Of a stretch of DNA of 64,000 nucleotides, positions 33,896-42,414 are shown in pieces. The stretch covers positions 1-64,000 of the forward strand of contig JAFGVV010000024.1 of NCBI GenBank assembly GCA_016937795.1, in the 5' to 3' direction. The notes beneath the pieces are model-generated. The model did not search any database. It saw nothing but the letters and a program-made list of their open reading frames with translations, and was not told the origin of the DNA. Made by a program: the position numbers and the translations under genes. This stretch comes from Paludibacteraceae bacterium. Its GTDB lineage: Bacteria; Bacteroidota; Bacteroidia; Bacteroidales; Paludibacteraceae. Positions within the stretch are counted from its first letter, which is position 1. The number at the start of each line of letters is the position of its first letter.

Positions 33896-34999
33896 ATGAC
33901 TTACAAACTCCCCCTTTACGCAAAGATAGCCCTGTTGCTGACAGGGATCTATTTGTTTATTTCCATATTATCTATTGGTCAGGGATTGATTGTCCCCCTG
34001 ATTTTTGGAGCACTAATAGCCATTGTGCTTCACCCCGTTGTGAAGCTTTTTGTGCGTTGGAAGTTTAACCGCTTGTTGGCAATTATTGTCACGCTTTTGC
34101 TTTCGTTTTTGCTGATAGCCGGTTTCGGATTATTTATTGTGTCGCAGCTGAGCAGGTTTGGTGAGTCGTGGCCGGTATTTGTCGAAAAATTCACGGTGCT
34201 TATCAACGACACCATTCATTGGATTCCCGGATATTTCGATATCAGTGCGCTGAAAGTAAACACATGGATAGCACAAACCAAAACAGATTTGCTCGACGGG
34301 AGCGGGCTTGCAATTGGTCAAACGCTACTCTCGGTAGGCAGTGGCATTGTGGTTTTATTTGTTATTCCGGTATATGTATTTTTATTTTTGTTTTACAAAC
34401 CACTTTTGCTCGATTTTCTACACAGGCTATTCAGCAACGACCGTCAGGAAGAAGTTGGGCGCGTAATTTCAAAAACAAAAACAGTGATTCAAAGCTATCT
34501 GATCGGTCTGATTATTGAAATTGCATTGGTAGCCATACTCGACACCGTCGGTCTGTTATTGCTGGGCATCGAATACGCTGTTGTAATCGGCATTTTGGGA
34601 GCATTGCTCAACCTTATTCCTTATATCGGAAGTATGATTGCAGTGGCCATTCCCATGATGATTGCTTTAGTGACGAAAGATTCGGCATGGTCGGTAGTAT
34701 ATGTATTATTACTTTACTACGCGGTACAACTTGTTGACAATAACTTCTTTGTACCCAAAATAGTGGCCTCCAAAGTACGGATAAATGCATTGGTTTCAAT
34801 TTTTGCCGTTTTAGCCGGCGGCGTATTGTGGGGTGTGACGGGCATGTTTTTGTCCATTCCACTCGTGGCCATTATCAAAGTAATTTGCGACCATATCGAG
34901 CCTCTGAAGCCCATAGGATTCTTATTAGGAGATACTATGCCAAAGATGGCTATTTTTAAAATAAAAGCTATCAAAAAAACAGCCAGTCAAAATCAGTAA
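33896..34999 (+). CDS. AI-2E family transporter (permease)
   Basis: 367 residues from MTYKLPLYAKIA; an in-frame ATG at 33851 lies inside the preceding repeat and is not used here. About eight membrane helices: three near the start (LLLTGIYLFISIL, GLIVPLIFGALIAIVL, LAIIVTLLLSFLLIAGFGLF), a soluble central part, and a C-terminal block with GALLNLIPYIGSMIAV and the family's PLVAIIKVICDHIEPL. The family includes Na+/H+ antiporters and a possible AI-2 exporter, so the substrate is open. Confidence 0.9.
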   Translation: MTYKLPLYAKIALLLTGIYLFISILSIGQGLIVPLIFGALIAIVLHPVVKLFVRWKFNRLLAIIVTLLLSFLLIAGFGLFIVSQLSRFGESWPVFVEKFTVLINDTIHWIPGYFDISALKVNTWIAQTKTDLLDGSGLAIGQTLLSVGSGIVVLFVIPVYVFLFLFYKPLLLDFLHRLFSNDRQEEVGRVISKTKTVIQSYLIGLIIEIALVAILDTVGLLLLGIEYAVVIGILGALLNLIPYIGSMIAVAIPMMIALVTKDSAWSVVYVLLLYYAVQLVDNNFFVPKIVASKVRINALVSIFAVLAGGVLWGVTGMFLSIPLVAIIKVICDHIEPLKPIGFLLGDTMPKMAIFKIKAIKKTASQNQ

Positions 35000-35003
35000 A
35001 ACA

Positions 35004-35059
35004 TGTAACTATTCTTTTGAATTGTGTAATGAATTTAGCTCAAAACAGCCCCAACTTTG
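35004..35059 (+). promoter_or_regulatory. Regulon promoter, site 2 (DUF3494 protein)
   Basis: TGTAAC (35004-35009), N15, TGTAAT (35025-35030), N21, CAACTTTG (35052-35059). The upstream AATCAGTAAAACATGTAAC is identical in site 3. It starts 5 bp after the transporter stop codon. Confidence 0.75.
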
Positions 35060-35102
35060 TACAGTTGAAACAATGCTGTTTCAGCACAAAAAAAATATCA
35101 TT

Positions 35103-36710
35103 ATGAAAAATAAATTACTCCACTTCTTCACAATAACATTAATGCTATTGCTTTCGCAATTTGGTTTTAGTACAAACCCAAGTCTTGGAACCGCAGGAGA
35201 TTTTGTGATTTTCACAACTGTTGGTGGTTTAACAAGTACAGGTCACACGCTACTTACCGGAAACGTAGGTACCAACAATGGTGCCGTTGGCGGATTTGGA
35301 AATGTAAATGGCGGAATGCACAATGCCGATGGTGTCACAGCTGCTGCTGCCACCGACCTGCTGACTGCTTACAATCTTTTGAATTCGGCAATTCCAACAT
35401 TTTTTCCTGCACCTCTTCTTGGTAACGGACAAACACTGACTGCGGGTATCTATTCAATTGCCGAAAGCGCTTCGCTGAACAACAAACTATATCTTGATGG
35501 TGAAGATAATGCAAATGCTGAATTTATCATTAAAATTGGTGGCGCATTTTCAACCGCAGCCTTATCGGAAGTCGTTTTATTGAATGGCGCCAAAGCCTGT
35601 AATGTATTCTGGAAAGTCGAAGGCTTAGTAGATATGGCTTCGGGTACAATAATGAAAGGAAATATCGTAGCCAATAATGGCGCAATAGTAATGAATTCAG
35701 GCGTTCAGCTCGAAGGTCGTGCTTTGTCGACTACTGGTGCTATTACAGCCGACGAAGTTATAGCTTTTACACCAGTAGGTTGTGGAAGCGCCACGCTTAA
35801 CGGACCGCTCGCCCCCGACCTGAAATCAACTTCGTGCTATGCGTTGTTTACGGCAGCAGGAGGTATGACAAACAGCGGCGTTTCATTTATCACTGGCGAT
35901 GTAGGCACAAATGTTGGACTTACAACGGGCTTTCAGGAATTAAATGTGACAGGCTTAATTCACCCGATACCCGATGCATCAACAGCTGCTGTGACTGCCG
36001 ACCTGATTGATCTGCATACATATCTGAACAATTTAACGCACGATATTGAATTGCTTTTCCCTGCACAGTTTGGTAACGACCTGGAACTTACACCGCATAC
36101 TTATTTGCTGAATGCTGCCACAGTGCTTACCGACAATTTGTATCTGAACGCTTTAGGCAACCCCGACGCTGTATTTGTAATTAAAATTACAGGCGCATTA
36201 TCTACAAGTACTTATGCTAAAGTATTGCTCACCAATGGTGCACAGGCCAAAAATGTATACTGGAAAGTAACAGGAGCTGTGGAAATCAATGATTATTCGG
36301 AATTTAAAGGTGTAATAGTAGCCAACAATGGCGCTATAAACATCAAAACAGGCGTAGAACTACTGGGTCGTGCATTGAGCACAAGTGGAGCCGTTAGTAC
36401 CGAAGCGGTTACTATCACCATGCAAACGCCCTGTATCAATCCTACAACAGGCATTGAAAAAGCAACGAACAACAAACTTGCCACAGTGATCACAAGTTAT
36501 TCGGGACAGGAACTTGAAATTCAGCTTGCAGGCACCGAAGTAAGCCCGAATACAAAATTCTACATTTATAACACAACCGGAAGTTTGCTGGTAAGCACAC
36601 CGATTACCGAATCGCGTACAACCATCAATTCGAACTTTCCAACAGGAATCTATTTTTACAAACTTAGCTCAAACGCTGGTTCACAAAAAGGCAAATTTAT
36701 TGTGAGATAA
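35103..36710 (+). CDS. Secreted protein with two DUF3494 (ice-binding-fold) domains and T9SS tail
   Basis: 535 residues from MKNKLLHFFTITLML; an in-frame ATG at 35022 precedes the promoter -7 element and is rejected. Signal peptide about 1-25. Two DUF3494 repeats (about 27-225 and 240-450) each start LGTAGDFVIFTT-like or CYALFTAAGGMTNSG, contain TGNVGTN or TGDVGTN, and end in GRALSTTGAI or GRALSTSGAV. The last 75 residues (GQELEIQLAG ... FPTGIYFYKLSS, ending KGKFIVR) are a type A Por sorting domain for type IX secretion. DUF3494 proteins form beta-solenoids that bind ice or act as adhesins. Surface exposure is expected. Confidence 0.9.
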   Translation: MKNKLLHFFTITLMLLLSQFGFSTNPSLGTAGDFVIFTTVGGLTSTGHTLLTGNVGTNNGAVGGFGNVNGGMHNADGVTAAAATDLLTAYNLLNSAIPTFFPAPLLGNGQTLTAGIYSIAESASLNNKLYLDGEDNANAEFIIKIGGAFSTAALSEVVLLNGAKACNVFWKVEGLVDMASGTIMKGNIVANNGAIVMNSGVQLEGRALSTTGAITADEVIAFTPVGCGSATLNGPLAPDLKSTSCYALFTAAGGMTNSGVSFITGDVGTNVGLTTGFQELNVTGLIHPIPDASTAAVTADLIDLHTYLNNLTHDIELLFPAQFGNDLELTPHTYLLNAATVLTDNLYLNALGNPDAVFVIKITGALSTSTYAKVLLTNGAQAKNVYWKVTGAVEINDYSEFKGVIVANNGAINIKTGVELLGRALSTSGAVSTEAVTITMQTPCINPTTGIEKATNNKLATVITSYSGQELEIQLAGTEVSPNTKFYIYNTTGSLLVSTPITESRTTINSNFPTGIYFYKLSSNAGSQKGKFIVR

Positions 36711-36741
36711 ACAGCACTTTCATTATTCCCTTAACTACCCG

Positions 36742-36785
36742 ATCGATCTGAATAAAAAGTTTATTCAGATCGATTTTGTTTTATT
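36742..36785 (+). terminator. Terminator after the first DUF3494 gene
   Basis: A 15-bp perfect stem (36742-36756 with 36760-36774) with a 3-nt AAG loop and a T-rich tail. Confidence 0.9.
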
Positions 36786-36854
36786 TATTTCTGTATAAAC
36801 AAATTGCGTATTTACATTTCAATCTAATTGTCGTATCCGAAAATCAGTAAAACA

Positions 36855-36910
36855 TGTAACATTACCCTTTTACAGTGTAATACTTTTCGATACAAATAAG
36901 CTCACCTTTG
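36855..36910 (+). promoter_or_regulatory. Regulon promoter, site 3 (second DUF3494 protein)
   Basis: TGTAAC (36855-36860), N15, TGTAAT (36876-36881), N21, CACCTTTG (36903-36910), with the same upstream tract as site 2. Confidence 0.75.
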
Positions 36911-36981
36911 CACTGTTGAAACATCTCAACCCAAAGAACGAAATCATATTAAAATTATTCATTTAATAAATTCAGCTCATT

Positions 36982-39252
36982 ATGAGAAACAAGATTTTTT
37001 TATTCAAACAAAAAAACGCATTTACACAAAAGCGCAGAAAGTTTACGGGCTTATTCACCATGAGCTTTATGCTTGTGCTGATTGCGCTCACCGCATGGCA
37101 ATGCCGCGATGATGACTTTACCGGCGAGGTAATTGGCGTTTGTCCTGAGGTTGTCACAACCAGTCCTGTGAATGGCGCTGTGAATGTAGTAAGCAACAAA
37201 CAGATTACAGCCACTTTCAACGAAGCCATGGACCCTGAGAGTATCAACGAAACGACATTTATCCTGAAAAAAGGCGCAAGTCTGATTACCGGAGCTGTTA
37301 CCTACAGCGGCGTAACGGCTACATTTACTCCGGCATCGTTACTCGAAGCCAACACTGTATATTCTGCTACTATTAAACGCGAAAGCAAAGATTTGATGGG
37401 AAGCATAATGATGAAAGACACAACCTGGTTATTCAATACCGGCGCTGCTCCTTACATTATTCTGACCGACCCTGCCAATGGCAGTTCGGATGTAGCACTT
37501 AACAAAATAATTACAGCCGAATTCAGCACCGCCATGAATGCAACCAGCATCAATGCAGCTTCATTTACCGTGAAACAAGGAACAGCAGTTGTTCCGGGCG
37601 CTGTAAGTTATGCGGGCAACACCGCCACTTTTGTTCCTGCCAATCCTTTTGCCGATAATAAAGTTTACTCGGCTACAATAAGCCAACAAGTAAAAGATGT
37701 AGCAGGCAATGCAATGATGAAAGACAGCACCTGGAGCTTCTCAACCGGCACATTGCCTTTGATTACAATTACCAGTCCACAGGATGGCAGTGTAAATGTA
37801 GCACTCCAAACAGATGTAACGGCTACCTTTAGCAAAATGATGAGCCTGACATCTATCAACCCTGTCAGCTTCACACTTAAACAGGGAACAACGCCTGTAT
37901 TGGGCTTGGTAACCTACAGCGACATGACCGCCACATTCAACCCAACGCTGGCTTTACAACCGGGACTTGAATATACTGCCACCATTACTACCGGAGCAAA
38001 AGATTTATCGAACAAATCAATTCCTGCCGATTCGACATGGAAATTTACAACAGGAGTACTTGTGTTACCCATTTTACCAATTGTTGTTACAACCGATCCT
38101 CTGAATGCTGCTCCAAATGTAGCACTCAACAAAATTGTGAAAGCCACTTTCAGCAAGGTAATGGAGAATTCGACCATTAACTCATCTACTTTTAAACTTA
38201 TGAATGGGGCAATACCTGTTTTAGGATATGTAACTTATGTAGGAAACGATGCGTTTTTTGCTCCTGCCAGTCCGCTTTTGAATGGTACGACGTATGACGC
38301 CACCATTACAACAGGCGCTAAAGATTTGGATGGAAATGCAATGGCCAATGAGGAAAACTGGAGTTTTACGACTCTGGCAGCCACTATACAGTATTCAATC
38401 ACATTATCGTCAACTCCTCCCGAAGGCGGTTCGACTAGTGGTGGTGCCGGACTGCGCAACGCAGGCGACGAAGTAACTGTTTCGGCCACGGCAAATCCGG
38501 GATTTGCATTCGTAAAATGGACTGAAAACGGTTCAAATATGTCAAATTCTGAAGACTACACATTTAACATAAACAGCAACAGAGATTTAGTGGCCAATTT
38601 CGAAGCCATAATCTCAGGTCCTCCGGGAGTTGAGTTGGGTTCGGCAGGAAACTTTGCCATACTCGCCGGCACAGGTGTTTCAAATATCGGAACTTCAACA
38701 ATCATAACAGGCGATGTAGGCTCGTTCCCAACATCAACGATGAATGGACTTTTAGGAAGTAACGTGATTGGAACTCTTTATATGGTAGCTGACCCGATTG
38801 TGGGCACAGCCAAAACGGACTTAACCACAGCATTCAACGATGCTCAGGGACGCTCTACAGACGCGATTTCGTTGCCGGGACAACTGGGTGGACTTACACT
38901 CGCTCCTGGATTATACGTAAACGCATCAACAAGCGGTATTTCGGGTACAGGTGCCAATGGCATTCTGACACTTGATGCAGGTGGAAATCCAAATGCAGTA
39001 TGGATATTCAAAATGGGTTCGACCTTAGTGACCGATGCAGGTACAAGCATAGTTCTGGCAGGTGGCGCACAGACTAAAAACATTTACTGGTCAGTAGGTT
39101 CGTCGGCCACATTAGGAACAAATTCCATATTCTTTGGAAATATCCTTGCCGATCAATCCATTACACTTACAACAGGTGCTAAACTCACAGGTCGTGCTTT
39201 AACACGCATTGGCGCAGTGACACTGGATACAAACATAGTTACAAAACCATAA
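36982..39252 (+). CDS. Secreted multi-Ig (Big_5-like) protein with DUF3494 domain
   Basis: 756 residues. A basic leader then a hydrophobic helix (about 27-42, FMLVLIALTAWQ) with a Cys in AWQCRDDD, likely a lipoprotein signal. Four bacterial Ig-like repeats follow (about 50-475); each starts VTTSPVNGAVNVVSNKQI or TDPxNxxxxVALNKIV and ends TWxFxTG. Next comes an InlB-like Gly/Asn repeat segment (about 475-545) and one DUF3494 domain (about 550-756: LGSAGNFAILAGTGVSN, TGDVGSFPTS, GRALTRIGAVTLDTN). The Ig stalk would hold the ice-binding-fold domain away from the cell, an adhesin design. No T9SS tail is seen. Confidence 0.88.
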   Translation: MRNKIFLFKQKNAFTQKRRKFTGLFTMSFMLVLIALTAWQCRDDDFTGEVIGVCPEVVTTSPVNGAVNVVSNKQITATFNEAMDPESINETTFILKKGASLITGAVTYSGVTATFTPASLLEANTVYSATIKRESKDLMGSIMMKDTTWLFNTGAAPYIILTDPANGSSDVALNKIITAEFSTAMNATSINAASFTVKQGTAVVPGAVSYAGNTATFVPANPFADNKVYSATISQQVKDVAGNAMMKDSTWSFSTGTLPLITITSPQDGSVNVALQTDVTATFSKMMSLTSINPVSFTLKQGTTPVLGLVTYSDMTATFNPTLALQPGLEYTATITTGAKDLSNKSIPADSTWKFTTGVLVLPILPIVVTTDPLNAAPNVALNKIVKATFSKVMENSTINSSTFKLMNGAIPVLGYVTYVGNDAFFAPASPLLNGTTYDATITTGAKDLDGNAMANEENWSFTTLAATIQYSITLSSTPPEGGSTSGGAGLRNAGDEVTVSATANPGFAFVKWTENGSNMSNSEDYTFNINSNRDLVANFEAIISGPPGVELGSAGNFAILAGTGVSNIGTSTIITGDVGSFPTSTMNGLLGSNVIGTLYMVADPIVGTAKTDLTTAFNDAQGRSTDAISLPGQLGGLTLAPGLYVNASTSGISGTGANGILTLDAGGNPNAVWIFKMGSTLVTDAGTSIVLAGGAQTKNIYWSVGSSATLGTNSIFFGNILADQSITLTTGAKLTGRALTRIGAVTLDTNIVTKP

Positions 39253-39263
39253 TACAAATAGTC

Positions 39264-39300
39264 ATGAAGTTTATCCTGTCGGTGGCAGGATAAACTTCAT
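39264..39300 (+). terminator. Hairpin between the adhesin and OmpA genes
   Basis: A 15-bp perfect stem (39264-39278 with 39286-39300). No T tract, so it may be an attenuator or RNA-processing site rather than a full terminator. Confidence 0.6.
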
Positions 39301-39321
39301 TCGACAAAAAAATCATTCAAA

Positions 39322-41337
39322 ATGAAACTTATTAATTATACCCAGAATAAAAGTATGATGCGAAAATTAATTTTTTCCTCATTGATGTTGATTGGCCTAG
39401 CCGCGACATTGCCGGCACAGGAAGTAGAAAGAACACAACCAAAATTTTGGATAGGTGTGTCGGGCGCTGCCAATGCCAATATGTACACAGGTACAACGCA
39501 AACATTGAACTCCGACATAATAGTGCCGGCTGCATTGCACGACGGTTTCGGGGTGGGTGGATTTGCTTCGCTACTGCTCGAATATCGCCCCATACCAGTG
39601 GTAGGACTTATGCTTAACTTGGGTTACGACAATCGTGGTGGTGCATTCGACCAGGTTATGTCGCCCTGCAATTGCCCCGAAGATTTGAAAACAGGATTGA
39701 GCTATGCGACCGTGCAACCGAGTATCCGCATTTCACCATTTGGCCCTAACTTTTACTTTATGGTAGGTGGATCTTACGGTTATAATATCGACAAATCGTT
39801 TGCCTATACTTTTGATCAGAATACAGGCAATCTGTTTACAACTACAGAAGGAGATTTCAGCAACATTCGTCAACACGTATTTTCAACTCATGTGGGTTTG
39901 GGTTACGACATTCAGTTGGCTCCTGCCAACAGTCCCAATCAGGTAGCACTGTCACCATTTGTATCATACCATCCTTATTTCGGACAAGCACCCCGCGACA
40001 TGGAAAGCTGGTCGTTATCGACAGTGCGTGTTGGAGTGGCATTGAAATTTGGCCGTGGAAAAGTAAATGAACCCATTCATGATGACTCCGATATAGTTAT
40101 TGCTCCAAAAATCACCGAAGACAAAGTGGTGGATACTGCACCTGTAATTGTTTCAGGCACAGGCAATACAAAATTCGTTGTGAGAGCTCCGCTTACAGTG
40201 CCCGTAAAACGTACTATCAACGAGACATTTCCATTGCGCAACTATATTTTCTTCGAAAAAGAAAGTTCAAAAATCCCCAATCGTTATATAAAACTGAATG
40301 CCACTCAGGCTGTAAACTTCAAACCCGAACATTTACAGGTTACCGATCCTACAGACCAAACCGGCCGCTCTACCCGTCAGATGAAAGCTTATTATAACAT
40401 TCTCAACATTCTGGGTTACCGTATGAAACAAAATCCGACTTCAAAAATCACACTTTCGGGCGCTTCGGCAGGCGATGGTGCAACTTTGGGGAAAGAATAT
40501 GCCGAATCGGTAAAACTTTATCTGGTAGATGTGTATGGCATCAGTGGCGATCGTATTACTACCGAAGGCCGCAACCAGCCATTGTATCCTTCGGAATTAC
40601 CCGGCGGCACGCATTACCTGACCATGTTGCGTGAAGGCGATCGCAGGGTTGACATTACAAGCAGCCCTGTAAACCTGCTTGAACCGCTGCAGATTGTGGT
40701 AGAACAAGCCGATCCGCTTGATAGCCGTATTTTGTTCAATGTAGAATCCGATCAGGCGGTTCCATTTAAATCGTGGAAAGTAGATGTAACCGACGAAAGC
40801 GGAGTGACCAAACAATACGGTCCATACACCCGCAAACAGGAAAGCATTTCTGCGAATACAATTTTGGGAAACAATGCAAAAGGGAAATACAAATTTGTAG
40901 TGACCGGACAAACAGCCGATGGAGTAACCGTAAGAAAAGAAAGTGTAATAAACCTGGTGCGCAACGAAGAACCCAAAGAAGAAGCATTGCGATTCAGCAT
41001 TCTTTTCGATTTCGACCAGTCGAATGCAGTAGCTAACTACGAACGCTTCCTTGTAGACGAGGTGGCTCCACACATTGCCAACAATGGCACAGTGATTATT
41101 CATGGACATACCGACATTATTGGTAGTGCTGAGTATAACATGCAATTGTCGGAACGACGCGCCAGCGATACCCGTCAGATTTTGGAAAAGGCAGTGTATG
41201 CAGCCGGAAAAACCGGAGTTCGTTTCGAAGTACTTGCTTTTGGCATGGATGCCGACAATGCGCCTTTCGAGAATAAACTGCCCGAAGAACGCTTCTACAA
41301 CCGTACAGTAATTATCGACATTGTACAACCCAAATAA
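39322..41337 (+). CDS. OmpA family outer-membrane protein
   Basis: 671 residues; the signal peptide is best read from the Met pair at 39355/39358 (MMRKLIFSSLMLIGLAATLPAQ), so the true start may be there. N-terminal barrel (about 35-260). A middle region (about 300-460) contains a first OmpA-like fold (YYNILNILGYRMKQNPTSK; EYAESVKLYLVDVYGISGDR). A C-terminal OmpA/MotB peptidoglycan-binding domain lies at about 555-671 (ILFDFDQSNAVANYERFL, IIHGHTDIIGSAEYN and LSERRASDTRQIL). Anchors the outer membrane to the wall. Followed by a tiny basic gene. Confidence 0.9.
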   Translation: MKLINYTQNKSMMRKLIFSSLMLIGLAATLPAQEVERTQPKFWIGVSGAANANMYTGTTQTLNSDIIVPAALHDGFGVGGFASLLLEYRPIPVVGLMLNLGYDNRGGAFDQVMSPCNCPEDLKTGLSYATVQPSIRISPFGPNFYFMVGGSYGYNIDKSFAYTFDQNTGNLFTTTEGDFSNIRQHVFSTHVGLGYDIQLAPANSPNQVALSPFVSYHPYFGQAPRDMESWSLSTVRVGVALKFGRGKVNEPIHDDSDIVIAPKITEDKVVDTAPVIVSGTGNTKFVVRAPLTVPVKRTINETFPLRNYIFFEKESSKIPNRYIKLNATQAVNFKPEHLQVTDPTDQTGRSTRQMKAYYNILNILGYRMKQNPTSKITLSGASAGDGATLGKEYAESVKLYLVDVYGISGDRITTEGRNQPLYPSELPGGTHYLTMLREGDRRVDITSSPVNLLEPLQIVVEQADPLDSRILFNVESDQAVPFKSWKVDVTDESGVTKQYGPYTRKQESISANTILGNNAKGKYKFVVTGQTADGVTVRKESVINLVRNEEPKEEALRFSILFDFDQSNAVANYERFLVDEVAPHIANNGTVIIHGHTDIIGSAEYNMQLSERRASDTRQILEKAVYAAGKTGVRFEVLAFGMDADNAPFENKLPEERFYNRTVIIDIVQPK

Positions 41338-41364
41338 ACGTCAAACAACTTAATACATACAATT

Positions 41365-41490
41365 ATGGCAAAATCAGAAAATGCGAAGAAAACGCAAAAG
41401 AAAGATGCTTTAAAAACTCCAAAAGAAAAAAAAGCAGATAAACGTTTGAAGAAGGAGACCAAAAGCCATTCCGGCCTGAATGTAGACTAA
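41365..41490 (+). CDS. Small basic protein, 41 residues
   Basis: MAKSENAKKTQKKDALKTPK, then EKKADKRLKKETKSHSG and LNVD. Seventeen of 41 residues are Lys or Arg and there is almost no hydrophobic residue, so it is probably disordered and nucleic-acid- or ribosome-binding. It lies 27 bp after the ompA-like gene with no terminator between, and a terminator follows at 41523. Similar tiny Lys-rich proteins occur in Bacteroidota; function unknown. Confidence 0.6.
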   Translation: MAKSENAKKTQKKDALKTPKEKKADKRLKKETKSHSGLNVD

Positions 41491-41522
41491 CAAACATCCG
41501 ATATCCGTTTATATCATTTATC

Positions 41523-41562
41523 AAAGTGAACAGGTGGCTTTAAGTCATCTGTTCACTTTTTT
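41523..41562 (+). terminator. Terminator of the OmpA transcript
   Basis: AAAGTGAACAG (41523-41533) pairs with CTGTTCACTTT (41549-41559), extended by GTG/CAT with one wobble pair; six T follow. Confidence 0.88.
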
Positions 41563-41574
41563 ATCAGTGATTTA

Positions 41575-41630
41575 TGTAAGAAACAAACTGCACTATGTAA
41601 TACTTACAGCACTGATTTTCCGCATCTTTG
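41575..41630 (+). promoter_or_regulatory. Regulon promoter, site 4 (small gene cluster)
   Basis: TGTAAG (41575-41580), N15, TGTAAT (41596-41601), N21, CATCTTTG (41623-41630). Same spacings as sites 1-3; one base differs in the first half-site. Confidence 0.7.
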
Positions 41631-41657
41631 CATAAAACAAAAAACAATTATAAACAC

Positions 41658-41735
41658 ATGAAACGAGCCATGAGTAATAACTCACACAAAGCGATGATTA
41701 TCAATGGCGAGTTCCATCTGACAACTAAAAAATAA
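41658..41735 (+). CDS. Possible 25-residue peptide gene
   Basis: MKRAMSNNSHKAMIINGEFH then LTTKK. First start codon after the site 4 promoter, 28 bp from the -7 element, and 11 bp before the lipoprotein gene. May be a leader peptide or a real microprotein. Confidence 0.45.
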   Translation: MKRAMSNNSHKAMIINGEFHLTTKK

Positions 41736-41746
41736 AAAATAAACAG

Positions 41747-41992
41747 ATGAAAACTTTTAAAATAATTGCATTATTTGTGTTCCTTACTTTGCTTGGAACC
41801 ACCATGACATCTTGTGTTGTCCGACTCAGTGAAAACCATGGAAGCAGAGGGCAACACAGAGGCTGGTTTAAAAACAAAAAGCATCGCTCACATAAAACCT
41901 ATGTATTCAAAAAGAGCAACAATAAGCAGCCTATACAGAAATCGAACGGAAAAGAAAAACAAGATAAAAACCGTTGGGATGCAAAAAAATAA
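41747..41992 (+). CDS. Small basic lipoprotein
   Basis: 81 residues. Signal peptide with lipobox TTMTSCVV (Cys near residue 23), then a short mature part very rich in Lys, Arg, His, Asn and Gln (GSRGQHRGWFKNKKHRSHK). Probably an outer-membrane or periplasmic lipoprotein with a disordered basic tail. Expressed from regulon promoter site 4. Confidence 0.65.
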   Translation: MKTFKIIALFVFLTLLGTTMTSCVVRLSENHGSRGQHRGWFKNKKHRSHKTYVFKKSNNKQPIQKSNGKEKQDKNRWDAKK

Positions 41993-42125
41993 AAAGACGA
42001 AACCGCTAAAAGGTCAACAATCTTCAAACGAAAAAGAATTAAACCACATTATAGTTTTAGGATTTGCAAACAATTCAACTTCAGTATCTACTAAGGCTAC
42101 TGCGATAAGCAAGAAAAACGCATAA
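41979..42125 (+). CDS. Possible 48-residue gene overlapping the lipoprotein end
   Basis: MQKNKKTKPLKGQQSSNEKE, then LNHIIVLGFANNSTSVSTKA and TAISKKNA. Starts 14 bp inside the lipoprotein gene in another frame. Composition is plausible but there is no clear ribosome binding site. Confidence 0.25.
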   Translation: MQKNKKTKPLKGQQSSNEKELNHIIVLGFANNSTSVSTKATAISKKNA

Positions 42126-42141
42126 GAATCAATAAATTACC

Positions 42142-42246
42142 ATGAAAGCAAATATGAAGAATATGGGCACTGTAGATGTATTCGAACACACAATAACTTC
42201 AATCTTGCTTGCAGAAATAAGCTATGTAATCGATAATTATTATTGA
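42142..42246 (+). CDS. Possible 34-residue gene
   Basis: MKANMKNMGTVDVFEHTITS then ILLAEISYVIDNYY. The last ten codons run into dispersed element copy B, so the frame may owe its end to that insertion. Weak case. Confidence 0.2.
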   Translation: MKANMKNMGTVDVFEHTITSILLAEISYVIDNYY

Positions 42247-42365
42247 TATGTTTTTACCGCATATGGAACATCCCGAGTATCGGGAGTCACAGTGGTTTTG
42301 AAAACAAAAGAAAAGACTAAGAACACATGAGCGATAAAAGTATCGTCAGATACTTTTACTTTATA
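42215..42365 (-). repeat. Dispersed intergenic element, copy B
   Basis: Reverse orientation to copies A and C. Carries the same two hairpins (42337-42358 and 42273-42287) and the GTTCCATATGCGGT end. Its left part is shorter than in A and C. Confidence 0.7.
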
Positions 42366-42414
42366 ACGTACTATCTCAAAACACTTTACAAACAACATAT
42401 CTAAAAGTCGATAT

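Noticed and set aside
41814..41978. Alternative frame running through the small lipoprotein gene
   Set aside because: The lipoprotein frame has a clear signal peptide and lipobox; only the part from 41979 is kept as a low-confidence gene.
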